DNA of 64,000 nucleotides. Source: DASRJW01 sp964567755 (GTDB lineage Bacteria; Krumholzibacteriota; Krumholzibacteriia; G020349025). Positions 24,401 to 33,800 of this stretch are shown here, in pieces (position 1 is the stretch's first letter; every line of letters begins with the position of its first letter). The translations under genes and the position numbers were made by a program. The notes below the pieces were generated by a model. The model worked only from the letters and a program-made list of their open reading frames with translations, was not told the DNA's origin and made no database searches. The DNA lies in NCBI GenBank assembly GCA_964567755.1, contig CAZMNW010000053.1, positions 40,763 to 104,762 of the forward strand. Reading direction: 5' to 3'.

Positions 24401-26940
24401 GCGACCGGCGCATCGTTCACGGGAGCAAGCACGATACTCACAGCCCCCGTATCGGAGCCCCCACGCTGGTCCTGCACCCGGTAGGTGAAACTCGCCGCGC
24501 CATTGAAGTTGCCCGGCGGTGTGTAGACGAACGAACCGTCCGGGCTCAACGTCACTGCACCCGCGCTCGGCGGCGTGAGCAAGGTCGCGGTCAGCACGTC
24601 GCGGGGATCGTCGCTATCATTCGCGAGCACGCCCGGGGACGCGACCGCAAGCACGTTGTCCTCGGCCATGGTGTAGGCATCGTCCACGGCCAGCGGCGGC
24701 GCGTTCGTCAAATCGGTCTCGATGACGAGCTGTGGCGGCTTGGAACCCTCGCGGGAATTGAACTCGACCGGGTTCGTCGAAGCGTTCTGGATACCGAAGC
24801 TATAGGTTCCATCGCCGGTGATGGCAGAGGTCACGTCCCATTCGACCCATGCATTGTTGCCGATGGCGCCCAGCGCCGCGATCGGTGTCGGGTCCATGAC
24901 CGGCGCGTTCGACCAGTTGATGCCGGTCTCCGTCCACGCCGAAGCACTGCCCTGGTAATTGTTGGCGACCGGATAGACTCCACCGCCATCGGGACCCCCG
25001 TCGTTCGCGTACAAGCGCAGACGCGCCGTGCGAACGTTGACCCCCACGCCGCTCACGACGAACTTGAGGTAGCTGTAGTAGATGGTGCGATCCTGCTCGA
25101 CGAGTAGGCGGGTCAAGCCACCGTAGTTGTTGCTCGGATTCGACGAGCGCACGTAGGCGTCGGCTGCCGGCGCCGTCGTGAGCATGACCGGTGCGACCTG
25201 GAGCGTTGCGGTTGCGACCGCCATCGACACCCCATCGCTCACCTGGTAGACGAAGCTGTCGCTGCCGATGAAAATCACCTGCGGCGTGTAGGTGAACGAC
25301 CCGTCGGGCAAGAACGTCAATGTTCCATGCGCCACCCCGCTCACGAGCGCAGCCACCAGAACATCGCCATCGGCGTCCGAATCGTTGGCCAGCACTCCGG
25401 GCGCCGCTTGCACCAGGGGCGTGCCGACACTCGTCGAGAAGGTCTCGCCGGCCACCAGCGGCACGTCGTTCACCGCATTCACGATGAGCGTCACGCGGGC
25501 AATCGCGATCGCCCCATTGGCATCGGCGGCCTGATAGTAGAAGGTGTCCGTCCCGAACCATTGGGCCGTCGGTTGATATGTGAAGCCGCCGTTGGCCGCG
25601 AGCATCACGACTCCATGCGCGGGCGGCACCACCACCGTCGCTGCGAGCGGCAGCCCGGCCCCATGGCTGTCGTTGCCGAGAACACCGGGGGTTGCGACTG
25701 CCAGCAACACGTCTTCGTTGGCAATCCAGGAATCGTCGAATGCTCTCGGTGTCGTGGCAGCGCTCGCGGCCACGATCGTCACCACGTCGTCATCCGAGGT
25801 GCTGCCGTCGTCGGCGTCGATCTGCAGCACGTACGTTCCTTGGGCGCTGAACTGCGTCGTGGTCCAAGGCGCCGTCGGATCGGCGAATGTAGCGATCCCC
25901 GGCCCGCTGCGCTGGCTCCATGTGTACGCCAGTGGCCCCTGCAAACCATCGTCGTTGCCGCGACCAAACAGGTATGTGCCACCCAGCACCGACACCCTCT
26001 GGTCGGCGCCTGCCTCGACGCACGGCCGGTTGTCGACCACGGGCGTCCCCGCCGGCCACGGATCACGCTCGATGGTGAAGGGCTGCGGCGCCGAGGGCGT
26101 GACGATGAAGTGCGTTGGGGCAGAGATCGTACGATCGATCTGCACGCGCGTGAGATTTGGCGCCAAGAATGCAATGTCATAACGCCAACTGTGGCCGTCT
26201 CCGTGCACGAGGAGCACGGGAGCGCCGAAGGCCGTGACATCGGCGACGAAACGATCGTAGAACAGATCCCGCGACGAGCTTGGCCCCGCCTGGGAGAACA
26301 CCACCGCCGCACGCACCTTGCCGCGCTTCGCCGCGAGCTGTGCTTGTACCCAATCGGCGCTGTCGATCATCGGGCCGTCCTCGCTGCCGGCCACGACATT
26401 GACGCCAATGAACAGCACGCCGTTCTTCACGAAGGCGAAGTTCTCGGAGCGCACGGGCTGTGTTTCGAGCGGTGGAACGCCACAGAAGCGTTGCTCGAGC
26501 CGCAGGAGATGCTGCGTCCAATAGCTCCAGGCCTGATCGGGATCCGAGCAATCCACCCACTCGTTGTCGCCGGGGAGGATGAACACCGGCACGTCCATCG
26601 CCTGCAACCATTCGGCGGTTTCCCGGTAGCGCGCTTCGACGCATGGCTCGGACCCGGCCATGATGTCGCCCACGTGCACCATGAACTCAGCATTGCTGTA
26701 GCGGCGGTGATCCTCGAGCTGCTGCAGGAACAATGGAACTTCCGCGGCACCGTACGGCGCATCCCCGATGACGGAGAACGTCACCGTGCCGTCGAAGTTC
26801 TCCCAGGGCACGCGGATCGGCGTGACCTCGAGGTTGCCGAGGGGACTGCCGCCATCGGCGTTCGATGGCGTCGTCCCGAAGCCGACGGCAATCGATGGCG
26901 CCGCAAGCAGCAGGCACAGCGCAACGCTTACGGCACGCAC
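21466..26940 (-). CDS. Giant exported metallophosphoesterase with 12 Ig/cadherin-like repeats and C-terminal sorting domain
   Basis: 1824 residues from the GTG at 26938-26940, selected because a signal peptide follows (MRAVSVALCLLLAAPSIAVG); the frame is open another 101 codons upstream and no strong ribosome-binding site decides the start. Order: signal peptide; calcineurin-like phosphoesterase domain (SVIGDAPYG, VHVGDIMAG, ILPGDNEWVDC, LLVHGDGHSW); a PKD-like stretch (AYTWSQRSGPGIATF); two tandem-95-type repeats; a DNRLRE-like domain (ADAYVRSSNPSNNYGG to PPQLVIETD); ten more repeats of about 96 residues each with PGVLxND and DxDGD; and a final FlgD/type-IX-like domain (YPNPFNGRTTLVYVL, VESGIYFVRL). 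It is a surface or secreted adhesin-like enzyme. Repeats 7-10 are the most alike, suggesting recent expansion. Confidence 0.85.
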   Translation of the reverse strand: MRAVSVALCLLLAAPSIAVGFGTTPSNADGGSPLGNLEVTPIRVPWENFDGTVTFSVIGDAPYGAAEVPLFLQQLEDHRRYSNAEFMVHVGDIMAGSEPCVEARYRETAEWLQAMDVPVFILPGDNEWVDCSDPDQAWSYWTQHLLRLEQRFCGVPPLETQPVRSENFAFVKNGVLFIGVNVVAGSEDGPMIDSADWVQAQLAAKRGKVRAAVVFSQAGPSSSRDLFYDRFVADVTAFGAPVLLVHGDGHSWRYDIAFLAPNLTRVQIDRTISAPTHFIVTPSAPQPFTIERDPWPAGTPVVDNRPCVEAGADQRVSVLGGTYLFGRGNDDGLQGPLAYTWSQRSGPGIATFADPTAPWTTTQFSAQGTYVLQIDADDGSTSDDDVVTIVAASAATTPRAFDDSWIANEDVLLAVATPGVLGNDSHGAGLPLAATVVVPPAHGVVMLAANGGFTYQPTAQWFGTDTFYYQAADANGAIAIARVTLIVNAVNDVPLVAGETFSTSVGTPLVQAAPGVLANDSDADGDVLVAALVSGVAHGTLTFLPDGSFTYTPQVIFIGSDSFVYQVSDGVSMAVATATLQVAPVMLTTAPAADAYVRSSNPSNNYGGLTRLLVEQDRTIYYSYLKFVVSGVGVNVRTARLRLYANDGGPDGGGVYPVANNYQGSASAWTETGINWSNAPVMDPTPIAALGAIGNNAWVEWDVTSAITGDGTYSFGIQNASTNPVEFNSREGSKPPQLVIETDLTNAPPLAVDDAYTMAEDNVLAVASPGVLANDSDDPRDVLTATLLTPPSAGAVTLSPDGSFVYTPPGNFNGAASFTYRVQDQRGGSDTGAVSIVLAPVNDAPVATDDAFVMAEDETLSVAVPGVLGNDTDVDGQTLAAVLLTPPAQGSLVLAAAGGFTYMPPAHFHGSANFVYQAGDGAGGTDTGTVTITVNSVNDAPVAAADSFAVAEDGELEAAAPGVLGNDSDVDGDPLRVALTQDASHGALMLNMNGSFTYAPAVNYVGSDAFTYRLTDGNGGMDSTTVILIVNAVNDPPVATNEAYSLAEDESLQVASPGVLANDTDVDGDGLSAALSTAPAHGSLVVAANGEFTYVPAADFYGMDSFQYTVSDGNGGGDLGTVTLQVTPVQDGPVAVADTLTTAEDTPLAVTAPGVLGNDTDADGDALTAALSSGPSHGTLVLQADGAFDYTPAAGWNGADAFTYTASDGNDGSALATVTITVTSENDGPIAADDIYATNEDTPLAIAAPGVLANDTDLDGDELTAALTSGPSHGTLVLQANGAFDYTPDTHWNGTDAFAYRASDGIGGSDLATVTITVSAQNDTPSAADDDHVTTEDTPLAIAAPGVLANDTDADGDALMAALESGPAHGTLVLQTNGAFDYTPAAGWSGADAFAYTASDGNGGSSLATVTITVSTENDAPVAAADAYTTSEDTPLSVAAPGVIANDTDADGDALTASLTSGPSNGTLVLQPNGAFEYTPASGWSGADSFTYTVSDGSGGSDQATVTITVSAENDAPVSTNDAYGTDEDVPLQVVTPGVLGNDGDPDGDVLTTVVTTGPANGALVLSADGSFTYTPAANFHGGDSFTYAVDDGNGGTSSAIVTLMVNAVNDAPTTVDDSYTVDMDSTLSVPAPGVLVNDSDADADPLGAVATVGPTNGALTLMADGSFSYTPNSSFTGTDTFSYSAEDGNGGSSSGQVSITVGVAGSIASQEGQRAPGQEEVLGSDDAATTPGHAGELRVYPNPFNGRTTLVYVLEATSRVELVIFNARGQQVRKLVDEMLQPGRHEAVWDTRTDGGTPVESGIYFVRLRSHTRTLTSKLIFIQ

Positions 26941-27202
26941 GCGGTCATGCGTCGCGCCCTGGCGGGCGAGCGGGAGAATAATCGTTACATCCAGACGTGG
27001 CGTCGCCCGGCTCGGGAACGCGAGCGTGGATTCGGCCGAACGGACAGCAAGCGACGAGTGAAGAACGCTACCACGTCCTCGGGTCGCCGGCGAGGACGCG
27101 GAGCGGCGCGACAATTCATTGTAGACCGAAGAGCGATACCGGGGACGCGAGATTTCCGCGCGTGGTGCGGCGATGGCGCAAACGTCCTCCGAATGACGAA
27201 TA

Positions 27203-27228
27203 CGCCGCCGGCCACGCGACCGGCGGCG
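27203..27228 (-). terminator. Hairpin downstream of the TonB/ExbBD operon
   Basis: A perfect 9-bp inverted repeat CGCCGCCGG / CCGGCGGCG with an 8-base loop lies 62 bp beyond the last gene's stop (27291). On the minus strand it is followed by TATTCGTCATT, a weak T-rich tail. A plausible terminator of the leftward operon. The 350-bp region 26941-27290 otherwise shows no separate gene apart from a possible N-terminal extension of the giant protein. Confidence 0.5.
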
Positions 27229-27290
27229 CTGCGTTTGCGTCACGTGACCCAGGCTCAGGACCGCTCAGAGCGACTCATGCTTGGAGCGGC

Positions 27291-28214
27291 TCAGGGTGCG
27301 ACGACGATCGACACGCTGCCCTGCGCGGGGGCGTCTGCTGCCACTGCCGCCAAAGGCTGGATGCGCACCGGATCGCCGAGCACGAGTGTGCCGAGTTGCT
27401 GCGCGATGCTCTGCGTCATGGCGTTGGCTTGCTCGAAGTTGCGCGCCGTGGCCTGAATCTGGATCGGCCGCTCGGGCCGACCGGTCTGATTGATCCAGCT
27501 CGCCACCTCGAGAACGATGGGCGCCGGCTTCTGGGTTCCGAGCTTCTCGCCCGCGAAGAGCATGGTCAACGATTGCGGCGTCTCGCGCCGGTACGCCGGC
27601 AGCTGGAAACCCTCGCCGACGAAGTTGCGTTTGTTGCCGGCGCGATCGAAGGCCTCGAACACGTACGAGTACGTGAGACCAGGCGCACATGGCTTGCCCG
27701 CTGCATCGAGACCGTTCCATTCGATTTCCTTGGCGGGTGAGCCCGTGCCCTTGAACTCGACGACTTGCTCGCCGCGCGAGTCCACGACCGCGAGACGCCA
27801 GCGATCGACGCTGGTCACCGCAGGACGAAAGCGCGCGACGGGACCCGTCGTCATTTCGTCGTGCCACGGCCGCGCCAGATACGGGGAACGCACCAGCGCC
27901 GAAGTGGCGAGGTAGGGCGCCACGAGATCCTGCTTTTCGCGATCGAGAATGGATCGCGCATCTCCAAGCTCGAGACCCGGGCTTTGACGTGGATCGAGAT
28001 GCAGCTCGAGCGGTGGTCGCTCGAACTCGACACGAATTCGGTCTTCGCCCTCGACGGTGAGGCTGCCGAAGGCCGTGCCTTCCTGTCCCGCCGGCATCGT
28101 CATCTTCGGTTTGTCGCTGCTGGCCGGCTTGGACTTGGCTGTGGCGAGCACGCTCGCAGGTGCCACCGCGACCACCGTTCCCAGGGCGATCCAATACAAT
28201 CGATGTGCCGTCAT
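27291..28214 (-). CDS. Exported FlgD-Ig-like periplasmic protein
   Basis: 307 residues from ATG 28214, which opens a signal peptide (LYWIALGTVVAVAPASVLA). The central part has the FlgD Ig-like pattern: WRLAVVDSRGEQVVEFKG, EIEWNGLDAAGKP, and GLTYSYVFEAFDRAGN. The C-terminal 100 residues (SLTMLFAGEKLGTQ, LEVASWINQTGRPERPIQIQ, ARNFEQANAMTQSIAQQL) read like an OmpA-type peptidoglycan-binding or envelope-spanning fold, but the diagnostic residues are not complete. It is the last gene of the eight-gene leftward operon, 55 bp after the TonB-like gene, so it probably serves the same envelope machine. Confidence 0.65.
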   Translation of the reverse strand: MTAHRLYWIALGTVVAVAPASVLATAKSKPASSDKPKMTMPAGQEGTAFGSLTVEGEDRIRVEFERPPLELHLDPRQSPGLELGDARSILDREKQDLVAPYLATSALVRSPYLARPWHDEMTTGPVARFRPAVTSVDRWRLAVVDSRGEQVVEFKGTGSPAKEIEWNGLDAAGKPCAPGLTYSYVFEAFDRAGNKRNFVGEGFQLPAYRRETPQSLTMLFAGEKLGTQKPAPIVLEVASWINQTGRPERPIQIQATARNFEQANAMTQSIAQQLGTLVLGDPVRIQPLAAVAADAPAQGSVSIVVAP

Positions 28215-28269
28215 CTCCCCATCACCTCGCTTGGTGAAGCCCACTCTGAAACAGGTATCCGGCGAATGC

Positions 28270-29253
28270 TCAGCCTGAGCTCAGTCGATAGTGGAACGTG
28301 ATGCGTCCCCACTGCTCTCCCGTGGCTCCACCGCGGAGCGCTTCGAAGCGCCAGCTTCGCAGCGCCGACACGGCGTTGGCATCGAAGTCCTCGAAGCCCG
28401 CGGTCTTCTCCACCAGGATGTTCTCCTTGATGCGTCCATCCGGGCGCACGACGAAGTAGAGGCTCACCGTCGCTTCGACTCCCTGCACTTCGGCCCAATC
28501 GGGATAGACCGGCGTTTGCGATTGCACGACATCGCGGTCTACGATGGGTCCGATCAACGAAGCACCGGCCAGCTCGCGCACGCGCGCGTCATCGACATCT
28601 TGCGGGCGCGACCGCGCACTCTCGAACTTGGGGGCGGCCACCGTCGCGAGCTGCGCCAACCCGTTGCTCGGCAGCCCGGTGCCGGCCCGCACCATCGCCA
28701 CCGGCTTGGTGCCGCCACCGCCGTTGCCAGCGGCGCTGCCGCCGCCACCACCGCGGCGCATGCCGATCGGGGCGCCGCTCGGGGACGAGCCGACGCCGGC
28801 GAGCTGCGCTCCTGCCATCGGCACGGGCGCGGCTGCCGCGATGGGACGCACGGGCCCCGTCTGCGCTTGGCGTTGCATCGACGATGCGCGTGCGTTCAAC
28901 ACGTCCTGCAACGCGCGCGACGTCTGCAATGCGGGCGCCGATTCCGAACGCATGAGCGCGCGCTCGAACTGCTTCTCCTCGCGCGGACGTGGCTGCCCAG
29001 ACTGGGGCTCTGCCTCCACGGCGGGCGCCGGCGCGCTCGCCGGCCCTGCGGCCAACGGCCCCGGGGGAGGAGATGCGGGTGCGAGACTCTCGGGATCGAT
29101 CCACGTGATCTCGGTCAACGCCGGCGGCTCTGGAAAGACCACCGGGCGCAGTGCGAGCATCGTGAGCAACACCAGGTGCACGAGGAAACTCGTGATCTGC
29201 GCTCGGCGCGTCCGCACCGAGATTCTCGCGTGCTCCTGCATCGACAGGCTCAC
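28270..29253 (-). CDS. TonB-like energy transducer
   Basis: 327 residues. An N-terminal cytoplasmic stub and one membrane helix (ITSFLVHLVLLTMLALRPVV) are followed by a Pro/Ala- and Gly-rich periplasmic spacer of about 180 residues. The C-terminal TonB domain reads YPDWAEVQGVEATVSLYFVV, RPDGRIKENILVEKTAG and FDANAVSALRSWRFEAL. It would carry the proton-driven motion of the ExbB/ExbD complex to an outer-membrane partner. Its ATG overlaps the stop of the second ExbD in ATGA (29250-29253), so it is translationally coupled to it. Confidence 0.88.
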   Translation of the reverse strand: MSLSMQEHARISVRTRRAQITSFLVHLVLLTMLALRPVVFPEPPALTEITWIDPESLAPASPPPGPLAAGPASAPAPAVEAEPQSGQPRPREEKQFERALMRSESAPALQTSRALQDVLNARASSMQRQAQTGPVRPIAAAAPVPMAGAQLAGVGSSPSGAPIGMRRGGGGGSAAGNGGGGTKPVAMVRAGTGLPSNGLAQLATVAAPKFESARSRPQDVDDARVRELAGASLIGPIVDRDVVQSQTPVYPDWAEVQGVEATVSLYFVVRPDGRIKENILVEKTAGFEDFDANAVSALRSWRFEALRGGATGEQWGRITFHYRLSSG

Positions 29254-29672
29254 GGCCGCGCCTCCGTCTTCGGCGTCGCCGCCACCGCCATGCGCTTGGC
29301 GCCGGCATCACGCACCTGCTCGAGAACCCCGGCCACCTGCGCGTACGCCACACCGCGATCGGCGCGCACGACGACGAGCGTCCGGTCCTCGTTGCCGCGC
29401 AAGCGGTCGGCCAGCAGGCTCGGGAACGTCTGCGGCGTGACGCGATCGGCATCCACCGCCAGCTCGCCGTTCTTGCCGAGCGTGATGGTCACGCGGTTTT
29501 CGCTCTCGATGCCACGCGTGCGCGCTTGCGGTACGTCGATGTCGATGTCGGCCACCGACAGCATCGGCATCGTCATCATCAGAATGACAACCAGCGTCAG
29601 CGCCACATCGATGATCGGTGTGACATTGATTTTCGCCGTCGGCGGCTGTCCGCTCACCAATCGCGAACGCAT
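29250..29672 (-). CDS. ExbD/TolR-family protein (second of two)
   Basis: 140 residues. The single helix near the N-terminus carries the conserved Asp22 in INVTPIIDVALTLVVIL, the proton-pathway residue of ExbD/TolR. The periplasmic part follows (DIDIDVPQARTRG, VVVRADRGVAYAQVAGVLEQ). It lies 1 bp downstream of the other exbD gene and overlaps the TonB-like gene. Two different ExbD paralogues behind one ExbB is the arrangement of heteromeric motors such as AglRQS of Myxococcus. Confidence 0.9.
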   Translation of the reverse strand: MRSRLVSGQPPTAKINVTPIIDVALTLVVILMMTMPMLSVADIDIDVPQARTRGIESENRVTITLGKNGELAVDADRVTPQTFPSLLADRLRGNEDRTLVVVRADRGVAYAQVAGVLEQVRDAGAKRMAVAATPKTEARP

Positions 29673-29673
29673 G

Positions 29674-30078
29674 TTACCTCCCGATCACGGCGATCTCGCT
29701 GGCACCGGCGCACTTCGCCACGTCCAGGACATCCACGAAGGTGCCGTGGGCGACGCCATCGGCACAGGACAGCAGCACCTGGCGTTCGGCGCTGCGCGCC
29801 AGAATCGGCTGCAGCGTGGAAGTCAGCTGCTCCCGCGCCACCATGCGGCGATTGACCCGCACGCTGTCATCGGAGACGACACTGAGCTCGATGAACTCGC
29901 GTTTCTCCTCTTGTTTCGCGTGCTTGGAACGGGCCCCCGACTGCTGCACGCCGATGCTCGCTTCGAAGGCGAGCGGCGCGGCGAGCAACAGGATGACCAC
30001 CAGCACCAGGGACACGTCGATGAGCGGCGTCATGTTGATGCTCAGATCGTCCGGCTTCTTCAAGGACTTCTGAAACAC
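29674..30078 (-). CDS. ExbD/TolR-family protein (first of two)
   Basis: 134 residues, helix INMTPLIDVSLVLVVILLLA with the conserved Asp21, then a periplasmic domain (EFIELSVVSDDSVRVNRRMV, VLLSCADGVAHGTFVDVLD). It is clearly divergent from the second copy, so the pair is old and not a recent duplication. It follows exbB by 74 bp, the largest gap in the operon core; nothing else was seen in that gap. Confidence 0.9.
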   Translation of the reverse strand: MFQKSLKKPDDLSINMTPLIDVSLVLVVILLLAAPLAFEASIGVQQSGARSKHAKQEEKREFIELSVVSDDSVRVNRRMVAREQLTSTLQPILARSAERQVLLSCADGVAHGTFVDVLDVAKCAGASEIAVIGR

Positions 30079-30152
30079 GATGTTCTCCCAATGACATTCG
30101 GATCGCCCAGTGTCGTCCCGCGGTGCATGCCACTCACGACCGCGCCGCGACC

Positions 30153-30842
30153 TCAGGCACGGGCGCCGACGTGTGCGGGCGAAGACCGTCGGCTCTCGGC
30201 CTGCGCCTCTGCGGTTGCACGACCTTGCGTCGCGGCCTCACCGGCGGCGCGCAAGCTACGTGCGTGGTTTTCGGCCACGGTCAGCATCACGTTCATCTGC
30301 CGCGCGAAGTGGTTGTAGATCATGAGCGCCGGCACCGCGACGACAAGACCCGTGGCGGTCGTGATCAGCGCCTCGGCGATTCCTGCCGCCACCACGGAGG
30401 GTGACGACGACCCGGCGACCGCCATGTCATGGAACGCGCGCATGATGCCCCACACCGTGCCCAGCAGACCGATGAGAGGTGCCGCACCCGCCATCGTGCC
30501 GAGGAAACCGAGATTGCGTTCGAGCAACAGCTTCTGCTCGGAAAGCGCGATCTGCAGCTTTTCTTCGACCTCGTGCGCGGGCATGCCGCGCAGCTCCAGA
30601 ACGTGTGCCGATACCACGCCCATCGGGCTCTTGGCGTTGCGGCAGGACCAGATGGCTTCCTTGATCTCGCCGGCACGCACGCGCGTCATCGCCGTCGCCA
30701 AGGTCTCGTCCGGGTTGCCTCTCCGCTTCCAGTAATAATGGAGGCGCTCGATGACAACCCCCATGGTCAGCACGCTGCACGCGAGCAAGCAGAGCATCGT
30801 CGGGCTCGTGCCGATGATATGAAGCCAGTCGAACGTCATCAT
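30153..30842 (-). CDS. ExbB/TolQ/MotA-family proton channel
   Basis: 229 residues with three membrane segments: MLCLLACSVLTMGVVIERL near the N-terminus, then LGFLGTMAGAAPLIGLLGTV and ALITTATGLVVAVPALMIYN. The family lines APLIGLLGTVWGIMRAF and GIAEALITTATGLVVA are intact. A cytoplasmic domain lies between the first two helices. It forms the stator with the two ExbD proteins and drives the TonB-like protein. It begins 18 bp after the giant TPR gene. Confidence 0.92.
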   Translation of the reverse strand: MMTFDWLHIIGTSPTMLCLLACSVLTMGVVIERLHYYWKRRGNPDETLATAMTRVRAGEIKEAIWSCRNAKSPMGVVSAHVLELRGMPAHEVEEKLQIALSEQKLLLERNLGFLGTMAGAAPLIGLLGTVWGIMRAFHDMAVAGSSSPSVVAAGIAEALITTATGLVVAVPALMIYNHFARQMNVMLTVAENHARSLRAAGEAATQGRATAEAQAESRRSSPAHVGARA

Positions 30843-30860
30843 GGTGCGAACTCCTTCTTT

Positions 30861-33800
30861 CTACGGAACAGCGGCTTCGAGCTGGGCAACGCGTTCCTTC
30901 GCCGCTGCCACCATCTCCGCGTCCTTGGCGTTGCGGACGAGGTCGCGGTACGCACTGAGCGCACCCTTGACGTTGCCCTTCTCCTCGTGCAGCGTCGCCA
31001 GACGCACCACGGCGGAGAGACGGAAAGCGTCGGATTTGTCTTGTGCCTGCATGGCCTTCTGGTACGACGCGAGCGCCGCATCGACTTCGCCTTGCTGTTC
31101 GCGGCAAGCCCCCATGCGGTAGTAGAGCTCGACAGCGAGTGTCTGCGGCGCACCGGCAGCGAGTGCCTTCTGGTACTCGTCGACGGCCAGCGCGCAGTTC
31201 CCCGCTTTCTCGTGCATGTCGCCCAACTGGTACGACACGTCGACGCTGCGAGAATCTCCCGGGTGCTCGTTGCGGTAGCGTTCGAGTGCCGTGCGCGCTG
31301 CGTCGGCGTCCCCCAGCATGCGCTGGCAGAGCGCCAGGTTGTACAGACAAGCGGTCTTGGTGTCGGCGTTGGCCTCGCCGTCCAGCACCCCGGTGAACTG
31401 CACCGCGGCACGCATGAAGTCCCCGGCCTGGAAGTCCAACATCCCGAGCCGGAACTGCGCCGTTTGTCGCAGCTCGCTTTCGGGGAAGAACATCAGGAAC
31501 TGCTCGTAACTCTGGCGTGCTTCGGCGGTGCTCTGGTTCTGCTCCGCCGCATCCGCCATCAGGAAGTGCGCCTGATCGGCGGCAGTGAAGCCGGGGAACT
31601 GCGCCACCACGCGCCGGAAACCATCGATGGCCTCGGGCCAGCGTTTGGCTTCGTAATGGTGCATGGCGATGCGGAACTGCGCATCGGCGGCGAAGGATCC
31701 AGTCGGATACTGCTCGACTAGCTGGGCCAGCGTCTCGATGCCGCCCTGATCCTGCCCGAGGCGATACAGCGCCATCTCGCTGCCGCGCGCGGCTTCGCGC
31801 CCGATAGGCGTGTCGCCATAACGCTGGCCGACTTCGGAGAAGCCTTGCAATGCGTCGCCATCGTGCCCGGCGTTGTAGTCGCATTGCGCCAGACGCAACG
31901 ATGCCAGCGCCGCTGCCGGGCTCGCGGCAAAATGCTCCAACAATCCTTGATAGCAACGCTTGGCGTTGTCGTATTGTTCGGCGCGGAAGTACAGATCGCC
32001 AGCGCGCGCCCAGGCTTGCTCGGCAGTTTTCGACGTCGGCGATTCACGCGTCAGAGTTTCCCAACGGTCCACCGCATCGCCGTTGCGCTCGAGACGCGTG
32101 TACGCCACGCCCGCCTGATAGAGCGCCAGCTGGCGCCCCGTGTGCGCCGCGAATCGTCGCAGATAATCCTCGTAGGCCGCAGCGGCTTCCGTGTAGCTCT
32201 TACGGTTGAACAGCACGTGCGCCTTGTTCAGGTACGCGCTGCCGAGGAACTCGGCGTTCCCCGTTGCCGCATAGCGCACCAGCATGCGCTGTTCGGTCTC
32301 GATGGCCAGATCGTCCTTGCCTTGCTGCGCATATGTCCAGGCCAACAGCCGGTTGGCGTGCAATGCCACCTCGTGATCGGGAAACTCCTGGATCAACTTG
32401 ACCAGCGAGCCTTGCGCTTCGTCATGCCGGCCCATCGCGGCCAATGCATCGGCGTCGATGAGCAGAGCGTAGGCCCGCCAGCCCGAATGACTCGGCGGCA
32501 TCTGCTGCAACGTCATGTGCGGTGCGCCCGAGAGCTGGCCCATGTCTCCGGCCCGGTGGTAGCTGAGCTCGAGCAGACACAGCGCCGCCTCCACCAGCTC
32601 CTGGTGCCCGGGCGAATCGAAGACCAGTACCGCGGTGTCCGCCGGACGTTTGGCGTAGCGATCGAGAACGAGCTGGAAGTACGGCGCCGCCACGAGCGGC
32701 CGCCCTTGCTCCATCAGACCGACTCCGGCCAAGTACGCCGCCGCCGGTGACTCCGCTTCCAACGGGTAGCCAGTGACCACGGCCTGGTAGGCGCTGGTGG
32801 CTTCGGGCTTGCGACCGAGCGCGTCGAGACAACGGCCGACACGATACTGTGCCGCCGCCGCCAGCGAGTGTTCGAAGTAAGTGCGCAGCAGCCGATTGTA
32901 TTCGGCGATGGCGGGTTCGAACTGCTGTTGCGAATACAGCACCTCGCCAAGCAGGAACTGGGCGCGGGCGCCGATCCCGGTGCCCGGATACTTGCCAAGT
33001 ACGCTCTGCAGCTCGGCTGTTCCATGTTCGGTGTCCGCGTCCAACACCAAGGCGCCGGCGCGACGCAATTCGGCCTCGGCACGGATGTCGGCACTTTGCG
33101 CGCGTTCCGTCACCCGGCCGAACTCCTCGGCCGCGCTGCGGTAGGCCTTGCTGTCGAGGAACGAGTTCGCCTTGGCCAGCAACGCCGGATCGCGGAGCGG
33201 TGAATCCGGATAGCGGTCGACCACTTCTTGATAGTGCGCGGCAGCCTTGAGCCGCGCGCCGAGCGCCGTCTGACACAGCGCGCGCAAGTAAGTCGCAGCA
33301 GCGCCTCCGCCCTGCGCACCCAAGGTAGCCAGCGCTTCCTCGCTGCGTCCTTGCACGTACGACAACGTCGCCCCTGCGAGAACGACGCGCGCATCCTTCT
33401 GCAGATGTGGCGCGCGGCGCGCGAGGTCCTGCAAATTTTTCGCGGCCTCTTCCACCGCCTGGCGGCGAATGGCGTTCCATGTGCGCGCGATCTGCGCCTC
33501 GCCTGCGAGCGGGCTCTGCGGATACTTCTTGTCCCACTTCGCCCATTCCTTGGCGGCGTCGGCGTCCTTCCCCTGGGCTTCCAACGCTTGGATGCGGGCG
33601 AAAGCGGCGTCGTCGGCGAAGACGCTGCCGCCGCTCGATTTCTCCGCGTCCTTGAACGCTTGTTCCGCGCGAGCGTAATCGCGCCTCGCGTAGTGGATCT
33701 CGCCCGACAGCAGCTGTGCTGCGATCCGACGTTGCCCGGACAAGCCGGCTTGCTGGGCCTCGACGAGGGTTTGTGCGACATTGGCGAGCGCCGCGTCGCG

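Noticed and set aside
25327..27456. A 709-codon open frame on the plus strand across the giant metallophosphoesterase gene
   Set aside because: It is the antisense of the repeat-rich gene; high GC keeps the opposite strand open. It has no signal, domain or ribosome-binding site, and is rich in Arg, His and Gly as antisense frames are.
28291..30318. A 675-codon plus-strand frame opposite tonB/exbD/exbB
   Set aside because: The minus strand has three clear families over the same bases; the plus frame has no protein-like features.
30427..31956. A 509-codon minus-strand frame overlapping exbB and the TPR gene
   Set aside because: It is an alternative frame of the same strand, with Arg-rich nonsense, while the other frames give textbook ExbB and TPR motifs.
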